This document shows positions 25,704 through 33,413 of a stretch of DNA of 64,000 nucleotides, piece by piece; within the stretch, counting starts at the first letter, position 1, and each line of letters starts with the position of its first letter. The stretch comes from JBFLXB01 sp964570625 (GTDB lineage: Bacteria; Nitrospirota; Nitrospiria; 2-01-FULL-66-17). Below the pieces are notes generated by a model, which saw only the letters and a program-made list of their open reading frames with translations, was not told the DNA's origin and did not search any database. Location: NCBI GenBank assembly GCA_964570625.1, contig CAZMYW010000010.1:26288-90287 (forward strand), written 5' to 3'. Position numbers and translations under genes: made by a program.

Positions 25704-26672
25704 ATGACCGTCCTTCCTCATCCCGACGACGAACTGTTTCGAAAAACCCTGCGGGTCTCGCTAGGGCTTTACTTGCTGGCCGCGGCCATTGTGACGGTTA
25801 TCAACATTCCGGTTCCGAAGCATCCCGACATCCAAGACCTACCGGAGCGCGTGGCGAAGTTGATTCTGGAACCGCCACCCATCGTCGCGACGCCAGAGTC
25901 TATCAAGGCCTCCGAAGCACCCAAACAACAAAAAGAGGCGGCCAAACCTAAGGCAATCAAACAAGCGCCAGCGCCTGCCCCTAAACCCTCGGCGCAGCAA
26001 ACACGGGAGATCGTCAGGCAGAGCGGACTCCTCGCCTCCCTGATCGAAGAAGAAGAAAAGGGCGGTCTCAGTGACATTATCGAAAGCCAGCGACTTGACC
26101 AGGCACTATCCACCGCGGACCTCATCACTGCCCCGACCGCCAAGACTAATCGAACCGTGGTCACCAAGCCCCTGGCCCACGACCTTGGCTTGGTGGACAA
26201 GACCGTGGCCAAGTCCAAATCCCTGGGCGCAGGTGACCGCACCAAGCTGGCACAAGGCCAACAAGTGGCTCTGGCTCGAATTCCCAGCGGGACCGGCGGC
26301 AGTGGAGCAGGCAGCGGTGGGCAACGACTCGGCGACGGCGTGGGTATCCGCGTAAAAGGCGGCGGCTCAGGATCAGGAACCGGGGCGATTGACTACGACG
26401 CCATCGCCCGCGTGGTGGAGCAATACAAGAACGGTTTGATCTACCTCTACAACAAGGAGCTACGCGCTAACCCCACGCTCAAAGGCACTATCTCGGTTGA
26501 GTTTTCCATCGACTCCACCGGCAAGGTCGTCGAGACCCGCATCGTCTCTACCACCATGGACCACGCCCCGCTCGAACAGGCTCTGGCCAGCCGCATCAAA
26601 ATGTGGAAGTTCCCCCACCTGTACGACGGCATCATTATCGTGACCTACCCGTTCGTGTTCTTCCCGGTGTAA
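25704..26672 (+). CDS. TonB-like protein with AgmX/PglI C-terminal domain
   Basis: 322 residues. One N-terminal membrane helix (about 15-35), a Pro/Lys/Ala-rich periplasm-spanning linker (about 50-110, KPKAIKQAPAPAPKPSAQQ), a Gly/Ser-rich stretch (about 195-230), and a C-terminal domain with IARVVEQYKNGLIYLYNKEL and GTISVEFSIDSTGKVVETRI. This is the AgmX/PglI C-terminal module, related to TonB and found in GltG/GltJ of the gliding machine. It would carry energy from the ExbB/ExbD motor to the TPR and outer-membrane parts. It is the last gene of the operon. Confidence 0.9.
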   Translation: MTVLPHPDDELFRKTLRVSLGLYLLAAAIVTVINIPVPKHPDIQDLPERVAKLILEPPPIVATPESIKASEAPKQQKEAAKPKAIKQAPAPAPKPSAQQTREIVRQSGLLASLIEEEEKGGLSDIIESQRLDQALSTADLITAPTAKTNRTVVTKPLAHDLGLVDKTVAKSKSLGAGDRTKLAQGQQVALARIPSGTGGSGAGSGGQRLGDGVGIRVKGGGSGSGTGAIDYDAIARVVEQYKNGLIYLYNKELRANPTLKGTISVEFSIDSTGKVVETRIVSTTMDHAPLEQALASRIKMWKFPHLYDGIIIVTYPFVFFPV

Positions 26673-26764
26673 GTCGCACCTCTTTCTTACGAGTGGACGT
26701 ATGTCGAACGGGAAGTCGACATTCGTCTAGCACGGTGTGACGCCGACGTGCCATAGAGCCCCCC

Positions 26765-26781
26765 TTGCCACCATGTGGCAA
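26765..26781. terminator. Small hairpin between convergent genes
   Basis: TTGCCAC and GTGGCAA flank a three-base loop, nested inside complementary CCCCCT and AGGGGG runs. There is no T-run, so termination at this point is only possible, but the position between two converging genes fits. Confidence 0.35.
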
Positions 26782-26813
26782 CGCACAATGGAAGAGGTGA
26801 TGGCTAGGGGGAG

Positions 26814-27083
26814 TTACGGTTGGGTTGGTTGGAGCTCGGACAGGCGGGTGCGGGCTTTCTCTGCCCACGACGTGTCGGGGTGTTTCGTGACGATCTCTTG
26901 ATAGAGCTGGCGAGCGTGTTGGGCGTTGCCTTGTTTCTCTTCGAACTGCCCGAGTTCGTACGTTTCCTGCGCGGCGCGCTCGGCCGGCGTACAGGCCACC
27001 GGCGAAAGGGCGAGAAGCAACCCGATCAGAATGGCTCTAGCCGTCGACAACGTTAGATGATCCATCACCTGGCGTACGGTCAA
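26814..27083 (-). CDS. Small TPR-like lipoprotein
   Basis: 89 residues: lipobox SPVAC (Cys near 31) followed by one helical repeat (EEKQGNAQHARQLYQEIVTK, then AEKARTRLSELQ) of the TPR/Sel1 kind. The listed start is a TTG whose TTGA overlaps the stop of the upstream polyprenyl synthase; an ATG six codons later is an alternative. The two genes are co-transcribed. Function is unknown. Confidence 0.7.
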   Translation of the reverse strand: MTVRQVMDHLTLSTARAILIGLLLALSPVACTPAERAAQETYELGQFEEKQGNAQHARQLYQEIVTKHPDTSWAEKARTRLSELQPTQP

Positions 27084-28090
27084 TGGTCGCGGGCAACGAC
27101 GTATTCCGCCACCGCGGCGAGGGCCTGGCGGTGGGGACCGTTTTCAAAAATCTCGAGGCTCTGTTGAGCCAAGGCGATGTGCTGGCGCGCCACATCGAGG
27201 GCATAGGTGGTTGATCCGTGGAGTTGCATGAGGTCGAGGATGTCGCGCAGTTGCGCGTGCGAGGCTTGTCCGTCCCGGATCACGGTTTCCACCAGGCGAC
27301 GCTCGTCGCCATTAGCTGTACGCAGGAGGTGGAGTAACGGGAGCGTGATCTTGCCTTCGGACAGATCCTTGCCCAACGCTTTTCCCAATCGACCCTGGTC
27401 AGCCACGTAGTCCAGCGTGTCATCGGCCACCTGGTAGGCAATGCCCAAGTACCGGCCGAACTGCCCGAGCGCTTCTTTCTCATCCCACCCCGCGCCGCTG
27501 ATGACACCGCCCAACCGGCACGCGGCGGACATCAACGCCGCGGTCTTGCACTCGACGATTTTGAGATAGTCCTCGTCGGTCAGCGCCAGGTCGCCGCAGT
27601 GAAGCAGCTGCAATGCTTCGCCCTCGGCCATGATGCGACACGCATGCGCCAAGATCGAATCGACTTCCAATAGCCCGATTTGGACGGCGATGCACACGGC
27701 TTTGGTGTAGAGGTAATCTCCGACCAGAATGGTTGCGCGGTTCCCCCACAAGGCGTGCGCGGGATCCTTGCCGCGGCGCAGCGACGCATCGTCCAACACG
27801 TCGTCATGAAGCAGGGTGGCCGCGTGAATGTATTCGATCGCGCTCGCCAGCGTGACCGCTTGATCTCCCGGCGCGTCGTAGCCGTTCAAGCGGGCGGAGA
27901 TCATCATGAGGAGGGGCCGAATACGCTTGCCCCCGCTGGTAAGGATATACAGGGCGACTTGATTGATCAGAGGCACGCCGGAATCGACGTACTTTTGGAT
28001 GTGGGACTCCACACCATGCAGATCCGCCCGATAAAAATCCCAGACGTCCTGCATCGTGGCCAGCGCAACGCCCGGCCGGTCGCCCTGCAT
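27080..28090 (-). CDS. ispB: Polyprenyl diphosphate synthase (octaprenyl type)
   Basis: 336 residues of the trans-isoprenyl diphosphate synthase family, which extends farnesyl diphosphate with isopentenyl diphosphate to make the side chain of quinones. Both aspartate-rich motifs are present: DDVLD at 96-100 and DDTLD near 223, plus GGKRIRP near 53-59. The chain length is not readable with certainty; a quinone side-chain role is inferred from similarity to IspB. The promoter at 28098-28127 would start transcription within one or two bases of the ATG at 28090, suggesting a leaderless message and supporting this start. Confidence 0.93.
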   Translation of the reverse strand: MQGDRPGVALATMQDVWDFYRADLHGVESHIQKYVDSGVPLINQVALYILTSGGKRIRPLLMMISARLNGYDAPGDQAVTLASAIEYIHAATLLHDDVLDDASLRRGKDPAHALWGNRATILVGDYLYTKAVCIAVQIGLLEVDSILAHACRIMAEGEALQLLHCGDLALTDEDYLKIVECKTAALMSAACRLGGVISGAGWDEKEALGQFGRYLGIAYQVADDTLDYVADQGRLGKALGKDLSEGKITLPLLHLLRTANGDERRLVETVIRDGQASHAQLRDILDLMQLHGSTTYALDVARQHIALAQQSLEIFENGPHRQALAAVAEYVVARDH

Positions 28091-28097
28091 CGGCGCC

Positions 28098-28127
28098 AGT
28101 GTAGGGGAGGCTGATTATGGAAGTCAA
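28098..28127 (-). promoter_or_regulatory. Promoter of the polyprenyl synthase operon
   Basis: Minus strand: TTGACT (28127-28122), 18-base spacer, TACACT (28103-28098). The predicted start is about 28091, next to the ATG. Confidence 0.6.
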
Positions 28128-28293
28128 GGAAAAATCCGGGTCGGCCCACGAACGAAGAAGTCCGAAACGGGATGTCACCTTCAGCGTATCGAACCGCTGA
28201 AAATCCGAACCGGCAACTCGTCAGAGATGGGAGCTGCGAGCGTCCCCGGGGGCGGTATTCTCACCCTCGTGTGATCCGACGAACCGACTGTGC

Positions 28294-28326
28294 TTGACAA
28301 TGCCGATCTAATGATATTAGTTTTCA
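28294..28326 (+). promoter_or_regulatory. Promoter region with a Fur-like box
   Basis: TTGACA at 28294-28299 is followed by an AT-rich stretch. In it, TGATATTAGTTTTCA (28312-28326) matches 11 of the 14 fixed positions of the Fur heptamer pair TGATAATnATTATCA. It lies about 85 bases before an iron-type ABC ATPase gene, so iron control is likely. The -10 is not clear because it would lie under the box. Confidence 0.5.
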
Positions 28327-28412
28327 TTTTCACGCTTTGCGTGAGCGGAGTCTTTTATGGTTGCCATCACCACCAGATATCTCCCGAGCCGCGAGCAAGC
28401 GGCAGCAGCACC

Positions 28413-29495
28413 ATGAACACCCCGTCATCGGTCATCGCACTGGCGGGGGTCACCAAGCGTTATCATCCGGACCATGCTCCGGCCATCGACGCGTTATCCC
28501 TCACCGTAGCCAGCGGTCACACGCTGGCAGTGCTGGGACCAAGCGGTTGCGGCAAGACCACGCTGCTGCGGCTCATCGCGGGGTTCGAGGAGCCAACCGA
28601 GGGCAGCGTGCGCTTGGGCGGCACCCGCGTGGCCGGTTCGGGCATGTGGGTGCCCCCGGAACAACGCGGGGTCGGCATGGTGTTTCAAGACTACGCGTTG
28701 TTCCCCCACCTCACCGTCTCGAAAAACACGGCCTTTGGTCTTCATCGGATGGGGCGACGCGACCAAGTGCGGCGCGTGGCGGACGTGTTGGACTTGGTGG
28801 GGCTCGCGGGGCTGGAGTCCCGCTATCCCCATCAGCTCTCCGGCGGCCAGCAGCAACGCGTGGCCCTGGCCAGAGCCCTCGCGCCGAAACCGATCGTAAT
28901 GCTGCTGGACGAACCGTTTTCCAGTCTCGACCCGGACATGCGCTCACGGATGCGTGCCGAGGTAGACGCCATCCTGCAACAGTCCGGCGCCACCACGGTG
29001 CTGGTCACCCACGACCACGAAGAGGCCTTTGCGATGGCGGATCGAGTCGCCGTGCTCAACCGGGGACGGCTGGAGCAGCTCGGCACCCCGGAAGTGGTCT
29101 ACCACCTCCCGACCACACCGTTTGTCGCGGAGTTCGTGGGACAGGCCGATTTCCTCCCCGGCTCGGTCGATGGCCTTCACGTTCGCACCGAGTTGGGACC
29201 GTTTCCAAACACGTCGGGATTCCCGAACGGGATGGTTGTGTCGGTGATGATCCGGCCGGACGATGTCGCCCTGGTCCCCACGCCTGACGGATCAGGCGTC
29301 GTGCTCTCGCGCCAGTTTCGGGGCTCGGAAAACGTGTACACGGTCCGTCTGGCTTCCGGGCGATCACTGCACTCCAGCCAGCCGTCGGACGTGGTCTACG
29401 AGCGAGGCCGCCGCGTGGAGATCAAGATCAACGCCACGCACACCGTCTTATTTGACCCCTCGGTGCTCCCCAAGGACAAGGAGGTGTCCGCGTAA
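28413..29495 (+). CDS. ABC transporter ATP-binding protein, ferric-ion type
   Basis: 360 residues. The nucleotide-binding domain has Walker A GPSGCGKT (42-49), signature LSGGQQ near 139-144, Walker B VMLLDEP, and the H-loop HDHEEA. A TOBE-like C-terminal domain follows (about 240-355). The overall form matches FbpC/PotA-type importers, and the Fur-like box upstream favours iron. No permease or binding-protein gene is adjacent, so the partners must be elsewhere. The ATG at 28413 begins the conserved domain; the earlier in-frame region is not family-like. Confidence 0.88.
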   Translation: MNTPSSVIALAGVTKRYHPDHAPAIDALSLTVASGHTLAVLGPSGCGKTTLLRLIAGFEEPTEGSVRLGGTRVAGSGMWVPPEQRGVGMVFQDYALFPHLTVSKNTAFGLHRMGRRDQVRRVADVLDLVGLAGLESRYPHQLSGGQQQRVALARALAPKPIVMLLDEPFSSLDPDMRSRMRAEVDAILQQSGATTVLVTHDHEEAFAMADRVAVLNRGRLEQLGTPEVVYHLPTTPFVAEFVGQADFLPGSVDGLHVRTELGPFPNTSGFPNGMVVSVMIRPDDVALVPTPDGSGVVLSRQFRGSENVYTVRLASGRSLHSSQPSDVVYERGRRVEIKINATHTVLFDPSVLPKDKEVSA

Positions 29496-29512
29496 CGGGA
29501 ATCGCACGCGCC

Positions 29513-31027
29513 TCAGGGCTGAATGTCCTTCACGAGCACCGTGCCGGACCCTGTCGTGGGATCGCACGTGCTCCCGGTATCGGTCCCGTCGCTCTTCCAC
29601 AGCTCCACACCGTGATTGCCATCATCCGCGGAAAAGAACAGCTCCCCGTTCATCGCCGTCAGGCCGAATGGAGTCGACGTGGTGATCCCGGACCAGATGT
29701 CCTTGACCAAACACGTGCCGACGACCGTCCCGTCGCTCTTCCAGAGTTCCACGCCGTGATCGCCTCCTCCCGTTGAGGCGGGGCCGTCGAACGCGGTGAA
29801 GAAAAATACGGCGGTATTCACGGCCGTGAGAAAGCTCGGGCCCGAATCGCCCTCCGTTTCCGGGTTGATATCTTTCACTTGGGCCGTGCCAGCACCCGTC
29901 CCATCGGTCTGCCATAACTCGACGCCGCAGAGAGACACGCCTCCGCAGATGGCGTTGTTGGCTTGGAAGAACAGCGTGCTGCTCATGACGGCGAAGTAGA
30001 GCGGGCCTGGATCAGTCCCTGACGGGTTGAACGACGTGATCCAACTCGACCCCGCGTCCGTCCCATCACTCTTCCACAACCCGACCTTGTGAAAACCGTC
30101 ATTGGCCGAAAAAAACAACGTGCCGTTGACATTGGTGAAGAAACTCGGAGACGAGTAGCCTGCGTCCGCAGCCATATCCGTGTTGATGTCCTTGACCAGG
30201 GCCGTCCCCACCTCGGTCCCGTCGCTCTTCCACAACTCCCTACCGCGAACAGGTCCGTCATAAGCCGCAAAGAACAGCACGCCGTTGATCGCAGTTAACG
30301 AACTCGGGAACGAATCCCCGGAGCCGGAGTTGATATCGCGTACGATCGCGGTTCCCGCGTCCGTGCCATCGCTGCGCCACAGTTCCCGGCCGTTGACGCC
30401 ATCGTCTGCAACAAAGAACAGGTCGGTATTGAACAGAAGGGGGTCAACAGCGAGCAGCGCACTTGGCGTCGAATTCGCGGCCCCGAAATTGATATCTCTC
30501 ACCCGCGTGGTCCCGGCCTCGGTCCCGTCGCTCTTCCACAACTCGGTGCCGAACATCCCATCGTTCGCCGTAAAGAACAACGTCCCGTTCACCGCGGTGA
30601 GATCTCCGGGAGTCGAAGAGCCCGCACCGGTGCGGACATCCTTCACCCGCATCGTCCCGGCCTCGGTCCCGTCGCTCTTCCACAGCTCGGAGCCCTGCGC
30701 TCCATCGTGTGCCGCAAAAAACAGGACACCGTTTACGACGACCAGCCCACTCGGAGACGAGCCACCGGCACCGGAGTTGATGTCTTTGACGAGGGACGTT
30801 CCGGCCGCGGTCCCGTCACTCCGCCATAGCTCATTACCCAGCGTCCCATCGTCGGCGGCAAAAAATAACACGCCGTTCACCGTCGTCAGAAAGGCGGGAA
30901 ACGCCGACGGCGCGCTGGGCTGAGGGTTCTGGTCGGCCGAGTCATCATCCCCGCCCCACCCAGTGCAGGCCATCGGAAGACACACCATTGCAGCCAGCCA
31001 GCAGAGCATTTTCGCCGTTCGGGCCAT
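29513..31027 (-). CDS. ELWxxDGT-repeat lipoprotein
   Basis: 504 residues with a lipoprotein signal (LPMAC, Cys near 21). Nine tandem units of about 45-55 residues follow, each with the block ELWKSDGTEAGT and another reading NGVLFFAADDG. The ELWxxDGT repeat family occurs in secreted proteins and is predicted to form a propeller. GGAGGG precedes the ATG, and a perfect -10 (TATAAT, 31058-31053 on the minus strand) lies about 26 bases upstream, though no good -35 was found. Function is unknown. Confidence 0.87.
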   Translation of the reverse strand: MARTAKMLCWLAAMVCLPMACTGWGGDDDSADQNPQPSAPSAFPAFLTTVNGVLFFAADDGTLGNELWRSDGTAAGTSLVKDINSGAGGSSPSGLVVVNGVLFFAAHDGAQGSELWKSDGTEAGTMRVKDVRTGAGSSTPGDLTAVNGTLFFTANDGMFGTELWKSDGTEAGTTRVRDINFGAANSTPSALLAVDPLLFNTDLFFVADDGVNGRELWRSDGTDAGTAIVRDINSGSGDSFPSSLTAINGVLFFAAYDGPVRGRELWKSDGTEVGTALVKDINTDMAADAGYSSPSFFTNVNGTLFFSANDGFHKVGLWKSDGTDAGSSWITSFNPSGTDPGPLYFAVMSSTLFFQANNAICGGVSLCGVELWQTDGTGAGTAQVKDINPETEGDSGPSFLTAVNTAVFFFTAFDGPASTGGGDHGVELWKSDGTVVGTCLVKDIWSGITTSTPFGLTAMNGELFFSADDGNHGVELWKSDGTDTGSTCDPTTGSGTVLVKDIQP

Positions 31028-31149
31028 TCAACCCTCCGTATCCTCACGGCAAATTATAGGCTCAACTGCACGGGAAAAACAGGCGCCTGGCAGGGGCCTG
31101 CGGCGTTGATCGCGGACCTGGCCGCGGTCGCCGCGTCGGGATCGATCCA

Positions 31150-31178
31150 TTGACCTTCCAAACTCGGATCGCTATACT
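31150..31178 (+). promoter_or_regulatory. Promoter of tRNA-Val
   Basis: TTGACC (31150-31155), 17-base spacer and TATACT (31173-31178). The predicted start is about 24 bases before the mature tRNA. Confidence 0.7.
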
Positions 31179-31208
31179 GCAACGCCTTCGCGTGATTGTG
31201 CGGCAATC

Positions 31209-31283
31209 GGGCGATTAGCTCAGTGGTAGAGCGCTTGCTTCACACGCAAGAGGCCGCTGGTTCGATACCAGCATCGCCCACCA
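31209..31283 (+). tRNA. tRNA-Val (anticodon CAC)
   Basis: A full cloverleaf of 75 bases: acceptor GGGCGAT pairs with ATCGCCC, the anticodon stem CTTGC/GCAAG encloses loop TTCACAC (anticodon CAC, reading GUG), the T-arm contains GGTTCGATACC, and CCA is encoded. Confidence 0.95.
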
Positions 31284-31341
31284 CTCACCGCCTAGGACAG
31301 GCGGCGACCTACGAAGTCTCGCCGGGCACGACTCACTCGTC

Positions 31342-31725
31342 TCAGCCCCTGCGCTTCAACCCGATGTGTTGTGAAAACTCCCGCTCCACCTGTTCGGTGT
31401 CCACGGAGTTGTAGAGGACGAGATTTCGAAGGTGGATGAAGCTGTCCACATCCACCTCGAAGAACTCGATCCCCATGCCCGCGGACTCGGTGTACACCAC
31501 ACGTCCGGTCACGTGCACCTGCATGGGCTCGGGGGTTCCGGACAGGACGATGGTGACCTCGCACGGGGTAGACGGAGGGAGCGGCTGCCGACACTCGACG
31601 AAGACCCCCTTCACGCTGAGGTCGCGTCCGCGGCCCGAGATCTTCGGTCGGCCAGGCTGGTCGACCTCCACCCCCACGGCCAACCGCACGCGGGTGAACT
31701 CTCGACGATTGTCTGAATCACTCAT
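31342..31725 (-). CDS. PilZ domain protein
   Basis: 127 residues, essentially one PilZ domain, the small beta-barrel that binds cyclic di-GMP. Both binding motifs are present: RREFTRVRL (RxxxR, near residues 7-15) and DLSVKGVFVE (D/NxSxxG, near 37-46). The start follows GAGAGGTG. It is divergent from pyrF and converges on tRNA-Val. The process it controls is unknown. Confidence 0.9.
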   Translation of the reverse strand: MSDSDNRREFTRVRLAVGVEVDQPGRPKISGRGRDLSVKGVFVECRQPLPPSTPCEVTIVLSGTPEPMQVHVTGRVVYTESAGMGIEFFEVDVDSFIHLRNLVLYNSVDTEQVEREFSQHIGLKRRG

Positions 31726-31839
31726 CACGCACCTCTCATCCGAATCACGATCCCGGCGTCCACACCCAGTCAGTGTATGCAACCCGCGCGCGACCGTCAA
31801 AGGCGAGCGCAGACCGTTTTCTCGAGAACCCGCGTCCGT

Positions 31840-31868
31840 TTGACTTGCGTAGCCAGGATCGCTACAGT
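31840..31868 (+). promoter_or_regulatory. Promoter of pyrF
   Basis: TTGACT (31840-31845), 17-base spacer and TACAGT (31863-31868). The predicted start, about 31875, is one base before the GTG start codon. The bases GGATCGC before the -10 are the same as in the tRNA-Val promoter. Confidence 0.65.
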
Positions 31869-31875
31869 GCCGGCC

Positions 31876-32613
31876 GTGGATAGTCCTTCCGCAGCCCGTG
31901 ACAAGTTGATCGTGGCGCTCGACGTCGCATCCCAGCGAGACGCCGTGGCCCTCGTCGAGCGGATCGGCCCGCGCGCCGGTCTGTTCAAGATCGGGCTGGA
32001 ACTGTTTGTCAGCGCGGGTCCGGCCATGCTGGAGGCGATTCGCGCCACGAGTACTGCGGGCATCTTTCTGGATCTCAAATTTCACGACATCCCGGCCACG
32101 GTGCGAGCCGCCCGGCGGGTTGTCGAGCGCTACGGGGTGCGCTTTCTGACCGTCCACTGCGAGAGCGGTGATCGCCTGACCGAACCCGCCCCTTCCACCG
32201 GCCACACGCTCCAACTCCTCGGCGTCACGGTCCTCACGAGTACTGACGCGGGCACCCTGCACGCAGCGGGATGGTACGACCCCGCCATGTCGATCGAAGA
32301 TCTCGCGTGCCGTCGGGCGGCGCTTGCCCGCGACGCAGGCTGCACCGGCGTGGTCTGTTCGGGCCACGAAATCCGCGCGATCCGCGCGCGCTTTCCCCGC
32401 CCGTTCGTCATCGTCACCCCGGGTATCCGTCCGGCCTGGGCGGCCGTGCCCGGGGACGATCAGCGCCGCATCACGACGCCCGGCCAAGCCATCGCCGCCG
32501 GCGCGGATTTTCTGGTCGTGGGCCGCCCCATCCGCGATGCCAAAGACCCGGCTGAAGCGGTCGAGCGAATCGTGGATGAGATTGCCGACGCATTGACTGG
32601 ACGTGCGGGCTAG
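31876..32613 (+). CDS. pyrF: Orotidine 5'-phosphate decarboxylase
   Basis: 245 residues of the OMP decarboxylase barrel, which makes UMP in pyrimidine synthesis. The opening KLIVALDV, the KIGLELF substrate segment and the catalytic motif DLKFHDIPATV (Asp, Lys and Asp of the active site) are present. The phosphate-binding VTPGIRP and the C-terminal GADFLVVGRPIRDA are also seen. The GTG at 31876 is supported both by the family N terminus and by the promoter, which would give a leaderless message. There are no other pyrimidine genes nearby. Confidence 0.95.
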   Translation: MDSPSAARDKLIVALDVASQRDAVALVERIGPRAGLFKIGLELFVSAGPAMLEAIRATSTAGIFLDLKFHDIPATVRAARRVVERYGVRFLTVHCESGDRLTEPAPSTGHTLQLLGVTVLTSTDAGTLHAAGWYDPAMSIEDLACRRAALARDAGCTGVVCSGHEIRAIRARFPRPFVIVTPGIRPAWAAVPGDDQRRITTPGQAIAAGADFLVVGRPIRDAKDPAEAVERIVDEIADALTGRAG

Positions 32614-32705
32614 TACAGACCGGCCCCGGCCCGCAGTGGGCTCGCAAAGAGCGCACCCGTTATAGAACGTGATTGGGCTGCGCTGTGGTCACTCTGGGCC
32701 ACGTG

Positions 32706-32735
32706 TTGAAAACTTCTACGACGCTGTGGTATATC
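32706..32735 (+). promoter_or_regulatory. Promoter of the DUF3015 gene
   Basis: TTGAAA (32706-32711), 18-base spacer and TATATC (32730-32735). The predicted start is about 40 bases before the ATG at 32781. Confidence 0.5.
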
Positions 32736-32780
32736 CGTGCGACGAGTGGATTGGATGTTCACTTCAACAGGGAGGGTATC

Positions 32781-33347
32781 ATGCGGAAACAGGTGGAACG
32801 GGCATTCATCGCGTGTTCGGTGGCGGCGTTTGCCGTCGCGCTGGCGTGGACCCCGGTGTCCGCGGCAGAGAAAGACAAAGAGATGTCGGTCAAAATGCCG
32901 GGAACCAGCGGGCCGCAGTCAAAGAGCGGACCCGGTTGTGGATTGGGGTACTTGCTCTTTCAAGGACAACGCGGCATCCTGCCCCAGATCCTCGCCGCCA
33001 CGACCAACGGAACCTTCGGTAATCAAACCTTCGGTATGACGACCGGGACCTCCGGGTGCTCGCCGGACGGCATCGTCAGCCGTGAGCACGAGACCGCGCT
33101 TTACGCGCAGGCCACCATCGAGAACCTCTCCCAGGAGATGGCACAAGGCCAGGGCGAACACCTGGCGTCGCTCGCCACCCTGATGGGCGTGCCGGCCGAT
33201 CTCCAGCCGGCGTTTTTCCAATTGACGCAGGAACACTACGCCACCTTGTTCCCGAGCGCGCAGAACGACTCGACCGCGATGCTCACGGCGCTGACATCCC
33301 TCCTGGCGGCTGACCCGGTCCTGGCCAGCGTGGTCTCGCCCGCGTAA
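32781..33347 (+). CDS. DUF3015 exported protein
   Basis: 188 residues. GGGAGGG precedes the ATG, and the signal peptide ends near PVSAAEK (about 28). The rest matches DUF3015: PGCGLGYLLFQGQRGILPQI, FGMTTGTSGCSPDGI, and a C-terminal helical part with LASLATLMGVP. Two conserved cysteines (in GPGCGLG and TSGCSPD) probably form a disulphide. The family is periplasmic and of unknown function. A terminator follows 19 bases after the stop. Confidence 0.88.
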   Translation: MRKQVERAFIACSVAAFAVALAWTPVSAAEKDKEMSVKMPGTSGPQSKSGPGCGLGYLLFQGQRGILPQILAATTNGTFGNQTFGMTTGTSGCSPDGIVSREHETALYAQATIENLSQEMAQGQGEHLASLATLMGVPADLQPAFFQLTQEHYATLFPSAQNDSTAMLTALTSLLAADPVLASVVSPA

Positions 33348-33366
33348 CGTTTTACGACGCATCCAC

Positions 33367-33410
33367 AAAGGGGCTCGTCAACGCTGTTTGACCGAGCCCC
33401 TTTCTTTTTT
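33367..33410 (+). terminator. Rho-independent terminator after the DUF3015 gene
   Basis: AAAGGGGCTCG (33367-33377) pairs with CGAGCCCCTTT (33393-33403), followed by CTTTTTT. The stem is strong and extended by GTCAA/TTGAC-like pairing with one bulge. The T-run ends only three bases before the start codon of the next gene. Confidence 0.88.
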
Positions 33411-33413
33411 GCC

